A stretch of DNA of 11,247 bases from assembly GCA_021806345.1 (NCBI GenBank), contig JAJZXP010000372.1, forward strand, positions 1 through 11,247, given 5' to 3'. This DNA comes from Thermoplasmata archaeon. GTDB lineage: Archaea > Thermoplasmatota > Thermoplasmata > Thermoplasmatales > Thermoplasmataceae. The translations under genes were made by a program, and so were the position numbers. The number at the start of each line of letters is the position of its first letter. Within the stretch, counting starts at the first letter, position 1. This document shows positions 1 through 6,178 of this stretch, in pieces. A model generated the notes under the pieces. The model was given only the letters and a program-made list of their open reading frames with translations. It was not told where the DNA came from and made no database searches.

Positions 1-1
1 G

Positions 2-28
2 TGATCTGGATCCACTTCCTTCAGACAG
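2..28. repeat. Terminal inverted repeat of the IS3 element (orfB side)
   Basis: Reads inward TGATCTGGATCC, then six bases, then TTCAGACAG. It matches the other end (1295-1322) in the outer TG, in CTGGATCC and in TTCAGACAG, with one base of length difference in the middle block. Confidence 0.65.
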
Positions 29-128
29 TTTTCCAGGTTCACTCGAGTAATTCAACATGTTTGTACCTCCCGGTTTCCTTTTCTAACCATTTCTTCCTGA
101 AATTCTCATTCAATATTGCGGATTCAAA

Positions 129-911
129 TTATTCCGGTGTCATATAATTCAATGAGGAATGTGGTCTCTTTGTATTGTAATCGGATACAGCCCATTCCAT
201 GTGCTTTCGGAAGTCCTCAAAGCTGACAAATTCCCTGGTGTATATGTAGTCATCCTTGAATCTCCCGAAGTATGATTCAATGTGGCCATCCTCCTCAGGT
301 GTATGCGCATGTATTGTCTTATGCCTTATGCCAAGTGTTTTCAGATGCTTCTCGTATCCGGATGAAGTGAGCTGCGATCCGTTGTCCGATCTTATCCTCA
401 GTCCTTTCACATTCATATCAGGGAACGTACCAAGGATTGCATTGTCAACAGCCTCGATCATCTCGGCTGTTCCTGGCATACAGGATACGAGATATCCCTT
501 TATCTTCCTGGAGCAGAGATCAAGGTATGCGGTGAAATATATCCACCCCTCGCTGTCAATGTATATCTTTGTGAAATCCGTCTCCCACATGATGTTTGGT
601 CTTGCGACAACAATTGCCCTGGGGACATGCTTCCTGTGAACCTTCTTTCTTGTGGAAATGAGATTCATGTGACGCATGTGCCTTCTTATTCTGTTCCTTC
701 CCACCCTTATTCCGGACCGGCGGATCATTGCCGTTACCCTTCTTGTGCCGTATGACGGTCTTTCTTCCACAGTGCTGGAAATGCGTCTTTCCAGATCGGC
801 ATCGTATTGCTGTTTTCTCTTTCTGTCTTCATAGTAGATCATGGACCTTGCAATGCCTGTAAGGGAAGCTGATCTGGATTTTGAAAGGCCATTTGCAATG
901 AGCTCAGTCAT
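129..911 (-). CDS. IS3-family transposase orfB, DDE catalytic subunit, prematurely stopped
   Basis: Encodes the catalytic part of an IS3-type transposase, which cuts and joins element ends with a DDE metal site. The first 85 or so residues hold the helix-turn-helix of IS3 orfB proteins (PSYGTRRVTAMIR region). The catalytic core follows: Asp in ETDFTKI, Asp in RSDNGSQ, Glu in DGHIESYFGRFK, then the conserved RPHSSLNYMTPE ending. There the frame meets TAA (129-131). Reading on in the same frame gives 29 more sense codons (FESAILNENF... to HVELLE) and a TGA at 39-41, for a 290-residue total usual for the family. So the TAA looks like a single-base change of a GAA codon. All catalytic residues lie before it, so activity may or may not survive. 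It overlaps orfA by four bases (ATGA) and lies in the -1 frame, as expected for a frameshift-fused product. Confidence 0.88.
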   Translation of the reverse strand: MTELIANGLSKSRSASLTGIARSMIYYEDRKRKQQYDADLERRISSTVEERPSYGTRRVTAMIRRSGIRVGRNRIRRHMRHMNLISTRKKVHRKHVPRAIVVARPNIMWETDFTKIYIDSEGWIYFTAYLDLCSRKIKGYLVSCMPGTAEMIEAVDNAILGTFPDMNVKGLRIRSDNGSQLTSSGYEKHLKTLGIRHKTIHAHTPEEDGHIESYFGRFKDDYIYTREFVSFEDFRKHMEWAVSDYNTKRPHSSLNYMTPE

Positions 912-1210
912 GGCTTCCCACCTCTCCTTGTGGCTTGAATTTTTTTTAGAGTTTCGTTTGCTATTGTCAGTTCCCCGATTATGCCCTTGAGTTCGTTTAT
1001 CTCCTTAAGGAGGGATGCTTCAGCTGTTGATCTGCCATGATCCATTGCAGCTGTGCCTCCCGCAATGAATTCATCCCTCCATTTGTACACGGCGGATGAG
1101 GCAACGTTGTACTTCCTGCAGATCTCCGAAATGGTGGAGGAGTTTGAAAGCACTTCCATCACAATCCTTGCCTTTTCCTCCTTTGTCCGGTAAGTGCCCT
1201 TGCCTACCAT
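908..1210 (-). CDS. IS3-family transposase orfA (DNA-binding subunit)
   Basis: A 100-residue protein with an N-terminal helix-turn-helix of the transposase-8/IS3 orfA type (residues about 8-50: KEEKARIVMEVL, then ISEICRKYNVASSAVYKWR). A leucine-rich helix follows (about 66-92, LLKEINELKGIIGELTIANE) that in this family mediates oligomerisation. It recognises the element ends, alone or as part of an OrfAB fusion. The ATG is preceded by a strong Shine-Dalgarno sequence, GAGGTGA, which supports this start. Its stop codon overlaps the ATG of orfB, and an A8 run lies about ten codons before its end. Confidence 0.88.
   Translation of the reverse strand: MVGKGTYRTKEEKARIVMEVLSNSSTISEICRKYNVASSAVYKWRDEFIAGGTAAMDHGRSTAEASLLKEINELKGIIGELTIANETLKKIQATRRGGKP
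940..947 (-). promoter_or_regulatory. Slippery A8 run: likely programmed -1 frameshift site joining orfA and orfB
   Basis: On the coding strand orfA reads CTA AAA AAA ATT here, a run of eight A that includes the phased heptamer A AAA AAA. Slipping one base back enters the orfB frame, and that frame is open from the run through to the orfB ATG (codons reading NSSHKERWEAM). IS3-family elements make their active OrfAB transposase by exactly this kind of -1 frameshift. Occurrence of the shift in this element is inferred. Confidence 0.7.
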
Positions 1211-1214
1211 ACCT

Positions 1215-1221
1215 TCACCTC
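1215..1221 (-). promoter_or_regulatory. Ribosome binding site of IS3 orfA
   Basis: The minus strand reads GAGGTGA, a good match to the archaeal anti-Shine-Dalgarno, four bases before the orfA ATG. Confidence 0.6.
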
Positions 1222-1267
1222 ATGAACGGGAGAGAGATTGATAACTCCCCCTCCCTTGACTCTCCCT

Positions 1268-1276
1268 CTATATAAG
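1268..1276 (-). promoter_or_regulatory. TATA box of the IS3 transposase genes
   Basis: The minus strand reads CTTATATAG about 60 bases before the orfA ATG. With archaeal initiation about 25 bases downstream this leaves a leader of some 30 bases, enough to carry the Shine-Dalgarno sequence. It lies inside the inverted repeats, so the element brings its own promoter. Confidence 0.5.
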
Positions 1277-1294
1277 TGTTTCTCCATGCTCATT

Positions 1295-1322
1295 CTGTCT
1301 GAATCTGATCGGATCCAGTACA
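1295..1322. repeat. Terminal inverted repeat of the IS3 element (orfA side)
   Basis: Read inward on the minus strand this end is TGTACTGGATCC, a seven-base block, then TTCAGACAG, mirroring 2-28. It ends with CA on the plus strand, giving the TG...CA termini expected of IS3-type elements. Confidence 0.65.
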
Positions 1323-1619
1323 ATCCGGAAGGAGAGAAGGATCATCTATGGAGACCTGGATGAAGATGACATAGACACGGTGAACGTGGAGAACTTCAAC
1401 GGGATTCTCAGGGAAAGGATCGGAAGACTCGTGAGGAAAACAAAATGCTTCTCAAAGAAAAAGCAGAGACTATACTGTGCTGTGATCCTGTTCCAGTTCT
1501 ACTGGAATTTCATGAATGAATTCAGGAGAGGCACATCTCCTGCAATGCTTGAGAATCTTTCAGAGTCCCTGTGGCCATGGGATGATCTTTTTTATGCTAA
1601 ATTAAGACACATAAATTAG
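1323..1619 (+). pseudogene. C-terminal third of an IS1-like transposase, cut off by the IS3 element
   Basis: The frame is open from the first base outside the IS3 end (codons IRKERRIIYGDLDEDD...) to TAG at 1617-1619, with no convincing start of its own; a GTG at 1380 is only an internal codon. Visible motifs are NVENFNGILRERIGRLVRKT, followed by CFSKKKQRL and a YWNFMNEFRRG block. These resemble the last catalytic Glu region and C-terminus of IS1-type DDE transposases (pattern E-x-N-x(3)-R ... R-K-T-x-x-F-S). The N-terminal part, with the first catalytic residues, should lie left of the window on the same strand. It is very probably inactive. The family assignment is from motif memory and could be a related DDE group. 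Confidence 0.65.
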
Positions 1620-1993
1620 GACACTACCGTTTCTTTGTAGTTGCTCTTTGTTACTTCTTGTGGATACCGTTGATGCAGTTGTTAAATGTTGCAATTATCG
1701 GTCCTATTTTGGGGATTAGTCAGAATTCTTCTGCAGCTTTATCTTTGTGGAATGAAGAAAGTTATTTCATTCCAACTCAAGGGTATAATAATTCAATAAT
1801 ACCATTGGGATATCCTTCCGTAGTTGGTTTTAATCTACAAAATTTGCTAGTCTATTCATTCAATGGAACCTTAAGCTCGTCACTTCGGTCCCTAGAGCTG
1901 AGCTTTATTTTTATGATTCCTACGTTTTTCTACATTAAATTAATACTTTTAGGGGTGAATTGGCGTGTTTCTAATCTGAAGAGTAACTACTAG
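1601..1993 (+). pseudogene. Hydrophobic open frame without a clear start; possible membrane protein remnant
   Basis: An open frame runs from just after an in-frame TAA at 1598-1600 to TAG at 1991-1993. A TTG at 1658 is the first usable start, without a visible binding site. Two strongly hydrophobic stretches are seen: near the beginning (FFVVALCYFLWIPLMQLL and VAIIGPILG) and near the end (LSFIFMIPTFFYIKLILLG), with a polar Asn/Ser/Tyr-rich section between. I recognise no family. The AT-rich composition differs from both the preceding transposase fragment and the following recombinase. It may be the 3' part of a membrane protein gene disrupted by the IS1-like element, or a chance open frame. 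Confidence 0.35.
1602..1626. repeat. Possible outer end of the IS1-like element
   Basis: Just at and after the transposase stop codon lie two near-identical blocks, TTAAGACACAT and TTAGGACACTA, five bases apart. Element ends commonly sit within a few bases of the transposase stop, so this may be the terminal repeat. The partner end is outside the window, so this is only a suggestion. Confidence 0.25.
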
Positions 1994-2059
1994 CGTTCAT
2001 CCCCTTTATATTTTCTATTCAATAATTAAAACATTTTAGAAGAGTCTTAACCGCATCGA

Positions 2060-2084
2060 GTTAACTTTTGTGGTAAAACTTAAC
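2060..2084. repeat. Inverted repeat just before the recombinase TATA box
   Basis: Arms GTTAACTTTT (2060-2069) and AAAACTTAAC (2075-2084) pair at nine of ten positions around a five-base spacer and end five bases before the TATA box. A third copy, GTTAAGTTTT (2146-2155), is the exact complement of the second arm; with one more base each (2074-2084 and 2146-2156) they form an 11-base inverted pair around the promoter and start. Arms of this size suit an operator or recombinase-binding sites. The function is inferred. Confidence 0.5.
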
Positions 2085-2088
2085 GTCC

Positions 2089-2098
2089 TTTATATATT
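2089..2098 (+). promoter_or_regulatory. TATA box of the recombinase gene
   Basis: TTTATATATT, flanked by CCTT and CAAAGG. Initiation is expected near 2118, about 20 bases before the ATG at 2137 and well before the recombinase ATG at 2204. This suggests the transcript was meant to be translated from 2137. Confidence 0.5.
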
Positions 2099-2136
2099 CA
2101 AAGGTACAATGGGTGGTCCCATCATAGCCTAAAACA

Positions 2137-2217
2137 ATGCAAAGTGTTAAGTTTTATCAGTATCTTAACAGCATTATTGAGACCCATAGTAAGATCTTCG
2201 GAGATGTTTCAGGTTAG
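2137..2217 (+). CDS. 26-codon frame overlapping the recombinase start; possible displaced N-terminus
   Basis: ATG at 2137 to TAG at 2215 encodes MQSVKFYQYLNSIIETHSKI and six more residues. The composition is protein-like, and the ATG is about 20 bases after the predicted transcript start. It ends 14 bases inside the recombinase frame, in another phase. Three explanations fit: it is the original N-terminus of the recombinase, separated by a frameshift; it is a short leader coupled to translation of the recombinase; or it is what remains where an attachment site splits an integrase gene. I favour the first but cannot decide. A copy of the GTTAAGTTTT repeat lies in its first codons. Confidence 0.35.
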   Translation: MQSVKFYQYLNSIIETHSKIFGDVSG

Positions 2218-2737
2218 GATCCTCAGGCCTGTTGAGTTCGAAACGCTAAGGGATGCCATGGATCCAAACACCAGGAGGATATGCACCTCCCTGCTGTTGA
2301 CGGGAATGCGATATGCTGAATTGCAGAGGTTCAGGGAGAATCCGGAATGGCTTGACGGGAAGTTCATTTATCTTCCCAAGGGATCAATGCTGAAGGTAAA
2401 GGCAAAGCAGAGGGAAAGGGCAATAAGACTGTCGGATATGGGAAAGACCCTGATACCGGATCTGTTCCAGGTGCCACACCCGTTGCCTGACCTTCCCGCC
2501 CTGGACATGAAACTGAGGAGACTCTCAAAAAGGATCCTCGATGGAGCACCCATAAACAACAAGTCTTTTAGGAAGACCTGGGAATCATGGCTTGTGTTTT
2601 ACTATCCGGACAAGGCATTGCAGATAGCACTGAGCCAGGGGCACACCACCACAACGCAGTATGAGCATTACCTGAATATTCCATTTGAAGAGGATGACAG
2701 GAAAGAGATGAGGAAGTGGGTAGAAGGATGGATATAA
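2204..2737 (+). CDS. Archaeal tyrosine recombinase/integrase, catalytic domain only
   Basis: A 177-residue protein from the ATG at 2204; a GTG at 2144 in the same frame would add 20 residues that look unlike an integrase. The catalytic set of tyrosine recombinases is visible: Arg36 in LLTGMRYAELQR, a Lys near 66-68 in the beta-hairpin (MLKVKAKQRERAI), Arg123 in KSFRKTWESW (with Lys in place of the usual first His), His147 in QGHTTTTQ, and nucleophile Tyr156 in EHYLNIPF. It would cut and rejoin DNA at attachment sites through a 3'-phosphotyrosine. Related full-length enzymes also carry an N-terminal arm or core-binding domain that is absent here, so it may be a truncated integrase or the C-terminal half of a gene split on integration. 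It converges on the minus-strand block that starts 100 bases on, and marks the region as a former integrating element. Confidence 0.8.
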   Translation: MFQVRILRPVEFETLRDAMDPNTRRICTSLLLTGMRYAELQRFRENPEWLDGKFIYLPKGSMLKVKAKQRERAIRLSDMGKTLIPDLFQVPHPLPDLPALDMKLRRLSKRILDGAPINNKSFRKTWESWLVFYYPDKALQIALSQGHTTTTQYEHYLNIPFEEDDRKEMRKWVEGWI

Positions 2738-2837
2738 ATGGCAGTTGAATTCTGTCCAATTTAAAAGCAGTCAAGAGTTTCTATGCCAGGTGTAAGATAT
2801 TTCTACATACTACTGAAATAATAAGGAAAGTATCTGT

Positions 2838-3389
2838 TTATGCATCAAGTCGCTCTTTTAGAATCTTTCTGTAGGTTTTATGGTCTGGCAATTTTCTTGT
2901 ATCGGACAGTTCCTTTAATTTTTCTTTTTCAATTTTCAAAATATGCTTTTCATCGAGAGCTCTTGCTTTAAGAATAAGTTCAAAGTAATATGACATAGGT
3001 ATAGAATCTGATACCTCTTCTTCTTTGAAAAACTTGGGAAAATCCATTATCACACCAACATAGGAATCAGTGAGAACTAAATCTCTTTGAAAAGCCACCC
3101 TATAATTTTTGAATTTATAATGAAGTTCGTTTGTTTCAACAAAAGTTAAGAGATTTTTCCCTACCTGCCAATAGGTGCTTGGGCTGATTTTGTTCTTAAT
3201 CTTCCCATTTTTTAGCAAATTTTTGCATTTACTAATGAGATCGATATACTGAGAGTTGAATTTTTTTACGGAAGCAAAGTCGGTAGATGGGATCTCACCT
3301 ATTATGTCTTCCATTGCTAACATCACTGAGGAATGGTTTTTACCGTTGATATCTTTAACCCATACAACTTTAACAGGAATTTTGTCCAT
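2838..3389 (-). CDS. 183-residue protein of unknown family, paired with a GHKL ATPase
   Basis: No family is recognised with confidence. It begins with a short beta-rich section (KIPVKVVWVKDINGK). A mostly helical body follows with conserved-looking aromatic and charged blocks: STYWQVGKNLLTFVE (71-85), NYRVAFQRDLVLTDSYVGVI (95-114, which could be a helix-turn-helix), FPKFFKEEEVSDSIPMSYYF (117-136), and a Lys/Glu-rich C-terminal helix. The YWQVGK and RDLVLTDSYV features loosely recall the N-terminal part of DUF1016-like nuclease proteins, but this is only an impression. It starts 15 bases after the ATPase stop and has an excellent Shine-Dalgarno sequence in that gap, so the two are made from one message and probably act together. 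The base composition is AT-rich like the ATPase and unlike the neighbouring recombinase. A DNA-binding or specificity role is inferred from context only. Confidence 0.8.
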   Translation of the reverse strand: MDKIPVKVVWVKDINGKNHSSVMLAMEDIIGEIPSTDFASVKKFNSQYIDLISKCKNLLKNGKIKNKISPSTYWQVGKNLLTFVETNELHYKFKNYRVAFQRDLVLTDSYVGVIMDFPKFFKEEEVSDSIPMSYYFELILKARALDEKHILKIEKEKLKELSDTRKLPDHKTYRKILKERLDA

Positions 3390-3394
3390 ATCAC

Positions 3395-3401
3395 GATCAC
3401 C
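3395..3401 (-). promoter_or_regulatory. Ribosome binding site of the 183-residue protein
   Basis: The minus strand reads GGTGATC, a perfect complement of the archaeal 16S tail, five bases before the ATG at 3389. It lies inside the 15-base gap after the ATPase stop, which supports both the start choice and the operon. Confidence 0.7.
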
Positions 3402-3404
3402 TTC

Positions 3405-4913
3405 TTAGAAAGTCAAATTTGAACCACTTTCCGTGAACAGTTTCGTCAGTAATTCGCTCTGTATCTTAAATACTTCAGTTGCCGTTCTTGGTTCCGCAGC
3501 ATTTGATTCTGCATATTGAATTAGCGCAGAAACTATTACACGTGCAATATTGTATCTCAGCAGTCTTCTGTCTTTAGTTCGTTCAACTTTTCTTGCAAGA
3601 GGGTGAGCTAAGTTAAGCACTACAGCTTGATTCACAACATCTACCCAACTTTCTCGAGGATCTTCTTCCAAATCCATAGGTATGATTGCTAACCCTCTCC
3701 TTTTTCTTATCACTTCTGTACCCTTCATGTTTCCGTGTTCTTTCTCAAAGTATCCGGGTCCGTCGTTCGGGCCAGCTGTTTTTACCCCATTGCCTGAATC
3801 TCTGCCCCCTTTGGTACCAGTTGTATTTTGACCCCCCTCTACTTCTTCAATGTCTTTCTCCCCTTTAGGATCTTTAATGGTTGTTGTACCTTTGAATCCC
3901 TCTGACCATGGATTCATCCATGAAAATTCTGGTAATTCCAGAATTTTGTTTAATTCTTTTGTTATGTCGATTTCTATAATTTGTCTTTCTTCATCAACTG
4001 GTTCAGATTCTTGCAGCAAGTTATTTTCTTTTGCCCAAAGATATAATCGCCTCCGTGCCTCAGTAAATACCTGATTTCGCAAAGGAGTCTTTCTAAAATC
4101 TTCTTTGTTTGATGTCAACAAATCTGATATTTCATCGGCTTCCACAATACAGATTAATCTATCTTTATACTCCATTTTGACGTCCCAAAAGAAATCAGGA
4201 ATCTCGTGTTTGACCCTTTTACCATAAGCTAAATACAAGATATTTAGCATGTCATTTGGCAGGTCTTCATCTGCTAGCCATATGTGAACGGGGAATCGGT
4301 GCTTATTGATTTCAAATATCTCATTTTCTTCCACCGTTAATTTTGGTTTCCACGGTTTAATTTCCTCATCATTTACTAATATTTTTAAGCCTTTGATTAA
4401 ATTCCAGTTATACCAGTATCTAATATAATCCACAATTTTATCTTTGAGCTCTCTAAAATCATCTGGTGAGAGCGTAACCATATAGCTAGTTCCTTGCGAC
4501 GTAATTGTTGGAGTTTCTTTCTTGTAAAGTAATTTGTTACCTTCCCTATACATTACCGACTTAAGGGGACCATCTTTACCAAAGGTTTCGGTAATAACTG
4601 ATGCGCCTTCCCAAGATGCCAAATATATTTTAGCACCAACACCTGCAAATCCTATTCCCTTTGATTTATCTTTACTGGAGAGCGCAATTGTATGGTAATT
4701 CTCGAAGGTGCTAGAATCCATTCCTTTTCCATTATCCACCAATTTGTAAGTGTTCTCATGATCGTCTAGATATATACTTAGTTGTGTTGCCCCTATATCT
4801 ATTGAGTTGGCGATACTTTCCACTAATACTACTTCTGATGGTTGCTGTTCGTACATGCCTAGAAAGTCTTCTAGGGCATGTAGCAGATTCACTTTCAGTT
4901 CCATTGCGGTCAT
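3405..4913 (-). CDS. GHKL-fold ATPase, MORC/MutL-like, of a restriction/defence type
   Basis: A 502-residue protein with the nucleotide site of gyrase/Hsp90/MutL ATPases: Glu32 and Asn36 in VESIANSID (N box), DNGKGMD at 60-66 (G1) and GIGFAGVGAK at 86-95 (G2). The next 200 residues probably form the S5-like transducer, with a Lys-containing block SNKEDFRKTP near 268-277 and a helix ending in YLWAKENN. Residues about 341-400 are a Gly/Thr/Lys/Asp-rich, disordered-looking linker. The last 100 residues form a separate helical domain (ESWVDVVNQAVVLNLAHPLA, later RYNIARVIVSALIQYAES). Such ATPases dimerise on ATP binding and clamp or move DNA. Prokaryotic MORC/MutL-like proteins in restriction operons are a described theme. 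Its partner is the 183-residue protein just downstream. Start: ATG at 4913, with a second ATG three codons in. Confidence 0.85.
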   Translation of the reverse strand: MTAMELKVNLLHALEDFLGMYEQQPSEVVLVESIANSIDIGATQLSIYLDDHENTYKLVDNGKGMDSSTFENYHTIALSSKDKSKGIGFAGVGAKIYLASWEGASVITETFGKDGPLKSVMYREGNKLLYKKETPTITSQGTSYMVTLSPDDFRELKDKIVDYIRYWYNWNLIKGLKILVNDEEIKPWKPKLTVEENEIFEINKHRFPVHIWLADEDLPNDMLNILYLAYGKRVKHEIPDFFWDVKMEYKDRLICIVEADEISDLLTSNKEDFRKTPLRNQVFTEARRRLYLWAKENNLLQESEPVDEERQIIEIDITKELNKILELPEFSWMNPWSEGFKGTTTIKDPKGEKDIEEVEGGQNTTGTKGGRDSGNGVKTAGPNDGPGYFEKEHGNMKGTEVIRKRRGLAIIPMDLEEDPRESWVDVVNQAVVLNLAHPLARKVERTKDRRLLRYNIARVIVSALIQYAESNAAEPRTATEVFKIQSELLTKLFTESGSNLTF

Positions 4914-4920
4914 TTAAACA

Positions 4921-4926
4921 CTCACC
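4921..4926 (-). promoter_or_regulatory. Possible ribosome binding site of the ATPase gene
   Basis: The minus strand reads GGTGAG seven bases before the ATG at 4913. The TATA box lies so close that the transcript could begin at or after this site, so the gene may be read as a leaderless message instead. Confidence 0.4.
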
Positions 4927-4938
4927 AGTCCTGCACAT

Positions 4939-4947
4939 GCATATAAG
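4939..4947 (-). promoter_or_regulatory. TATA box of the ATPase/183-residue operon
   Basis: The minus strand reads ACTTATATG, centred about 30 bases before the ATG, the spacing of leaderless archaeal genes. The core CTTATATG also occurs twice between the endonuclease and membrane protein genes. Confidence 0.45.
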
Positions 4948-5021
4948 TCAATGATTTTGAAACACAATACAGCATGCACTTAAAATTATTGAAAAAATAT
5001 ATGGAATTTCTCATAGGATAG

Positions 5022-5028
5022 AAAAAAA
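5022..5028 (-). terminator. T7 run after the DGQHR gene, possible terminator
   Basis: The coding strand has seven T in a row about 50 bases after the DGQHR stop codon, with a second T6 run at 4992-4997. Archaeal RNA polymerase terminates at such runs without a strong hairpin. Together with the TATA box at 4939 this makes the ATPase pair a separate unit. Confidence 0.35.
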
Positions 5029-5077
5029 TGCGTTCCAAAAGAATTACCCTTTGCATACGGGCGTTGTTGAAATTCAC

Positions 5078-6178
5078 TTATCTTTCCTCCTGGTCAAGTT
5101 CATCTATGATATCCCTATAGATCTCTGTGAATGCTTTTTTCCCACCTCCGAATTTTGAGGCGGAGCCATTCTGTGCATTCCAGAATGAATCACTAAAGTG
5201 CTCATTCATAGTAGATAGTACCTTGAGGAATTGCTCCTTTGTTGGTAAGTTTCCAAGGTTTCTCTTTCTGGTTAGCAACAATGGCAAAAAGAGATGCAGT
5301 GAATAGACTCCCGACGTTTTCATCAGGAGATAGTTACCCCAGTCATCATAAGATTCAGGACATAATTCCGTAATCGCTGACCAATAGTTATTGATTAGTT
5401 CTATTACATTACCCATGGTTAGACCAGCATTCTGGGCAAAATCCAAAACTGGACCCAGGGAGTCAGTGAATGAACCCTGTGACATTGGTGCTTCATCGTG
5501 CCCATTTGGCGGAATTATTAAATTCTTCCACGGCCCTGATTTGTAGAGTTGTTCGGAAATATATATTTCATACGGAACGTAATCCTTCTTTTTCAAATCC
5601 ATGGGAAGTTTAGTATTAGGTCCTATTGGTCCTTTCTCTACTTGTTTTACTTTGTATATGTACTGATGCGCAAGATCTGTTCTCGGCCTTTTTAACTGAG
5701 TGTTTATAGTATAGAACTGCATCGCCTCTTCGAGCCTTTGATCTTCTGGACTCTTGTCTGGACTCCAAATTAACAAGGAAATCGGAACGTCAAAATCTTC
5801 ACTTTCTTCCAATAGCCCCATTTTATATGCTTCACTGAAGCCAACTGTCCTGTGTTGTCCATCTACAATGTACAGTGGTGCCCCATCAGGTAAGGAAATA
5901 TTTCCTTCTTTTACAACGGGCTCGAAATTTTGCCTTAAATATATTAGTATATTTGTTGGTGAAATACCATTTTCATTATCTGCTATAAAACGTGCGAATT
6001 TCCTTGCCCTGGTAATCGAGTGTTCTCTTTGGTAGCCATCGGGATTTGAGATTGAGTATTCATCAATCTTTAAGCTTCCGTTTTCATACAGTTCTGCTAA
6101 ATTTCTAGCACTAACGAATCCAGTTATTATTTTTCTTCCATGCTGAGTGCCCACGGCACCTTTTATCAATAGAGTCAT
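5078..6178 (-). CDS. DGQHR-domain protein, DndB-like
   Basis: A 366-residue protein with the signature DGQHR at 106-110, within YIVDGQHRTVGFSEA. A YQREHSITRARKFARFI block lies before it, and MQFYTINTQLKRPRTDLAHQ after it, the Phe-x-x-Ile-Asn segment usual in the family. The family (DGQHR/DndB) has a ParB/sulfiredoxin-like fold. DndB represses the dnd phosphorothioation operon, and other members sit in DNA-modification or defence loci. No dnd sulphur-transfer genes are present here. So the role is open: regulator of the island, DNA-sensing partner of the ATPase, or nucleotide-dependent enzyme. The ATG at 6178 is chosen because the TATA box at 6205-6214 predicts initiation near 6184; a TTG at 6187 would add three residues. 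The gene has its own promoter and lies between the methyltransferase and ATPase genes on the same strand. Confidence 0.85.
   Translation of the reverse strand: MTLLIKGAVGTQHGRKIITGFVSARNLAELYENGSLKIDEYSISNPDGYQREHSITRARKFARFIADNENGISPTNILIYLRQNFEPVVKEGNISLPDGAPLYIVDGQHRTVGFSEAYKMGLLEESEDFDVPISLLIWSPDKSPEDQRLEEAMQFYTINTQLKRPRTDLAHQYIYKVKQVEKGPIGPNTKLPMDLKKKDYVPYEIYISEQLYKSGPWKNLIIPPNGHDEAPMSQGSFTDSLGPVLDFAQNAGLTMGNVIELINNYWSAITELCPESYDDWGNYLLMKTSGVYSLHLFLPLLLTRKRNLGNLPTKEQFLKVLSTMNEHFSDSFWNAQNGSASKFGGGKKAFTEIYRDIIDELDQEER

Larger units (their letters stand above)
2..1322 (-). mobile_element. IS3-family insertion sequence with both ends visible
   Basis: A complete element of about 1.32 kb, the usual IS3-family size, holding two overlapping genes (orfA, orfB) read right to left. 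The two ends start with TG when read inward, and share CTGGATCC at positions 5-12 and TTCAGACAG at about 19-28, so they form imperfect terminal inverted repeats, typical of the family. The right end directly abuts a reading frame of another transposase (1323 on), so the element seems to have inserted into it. The target duplication cannot be confirmed because only one base lies left of the element; that base (g) is compatible with a 5-base duplication ATCCG but proves nothing. Boundaries are inferred from repeat alignment by eye. Confidence 0.75.

Noticed and set aside
256..639. 127-codon plus-strand frame inside the IS3 transposase
   Set aside because: It lies opposite the conserved catalytic core of orfB and has no recognisable features; a shadow frame.
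3686..4074. Plus-strand frames opposite the linker region of the GHKL ATPase
   Set aside because: The minus-strand protein is continuous with conserved motifs, and the plus-strand products are low in complexity with no start signals.
5078..6178. A phosphorothioation (Dnd) system, suggested by the DndB-like protein
   Set aside because: No cysteine desulphurase, DndC, DndD or DndE-like gene is present in the window; the DGQHR protein alone does not indicate DNA sulphur modification.
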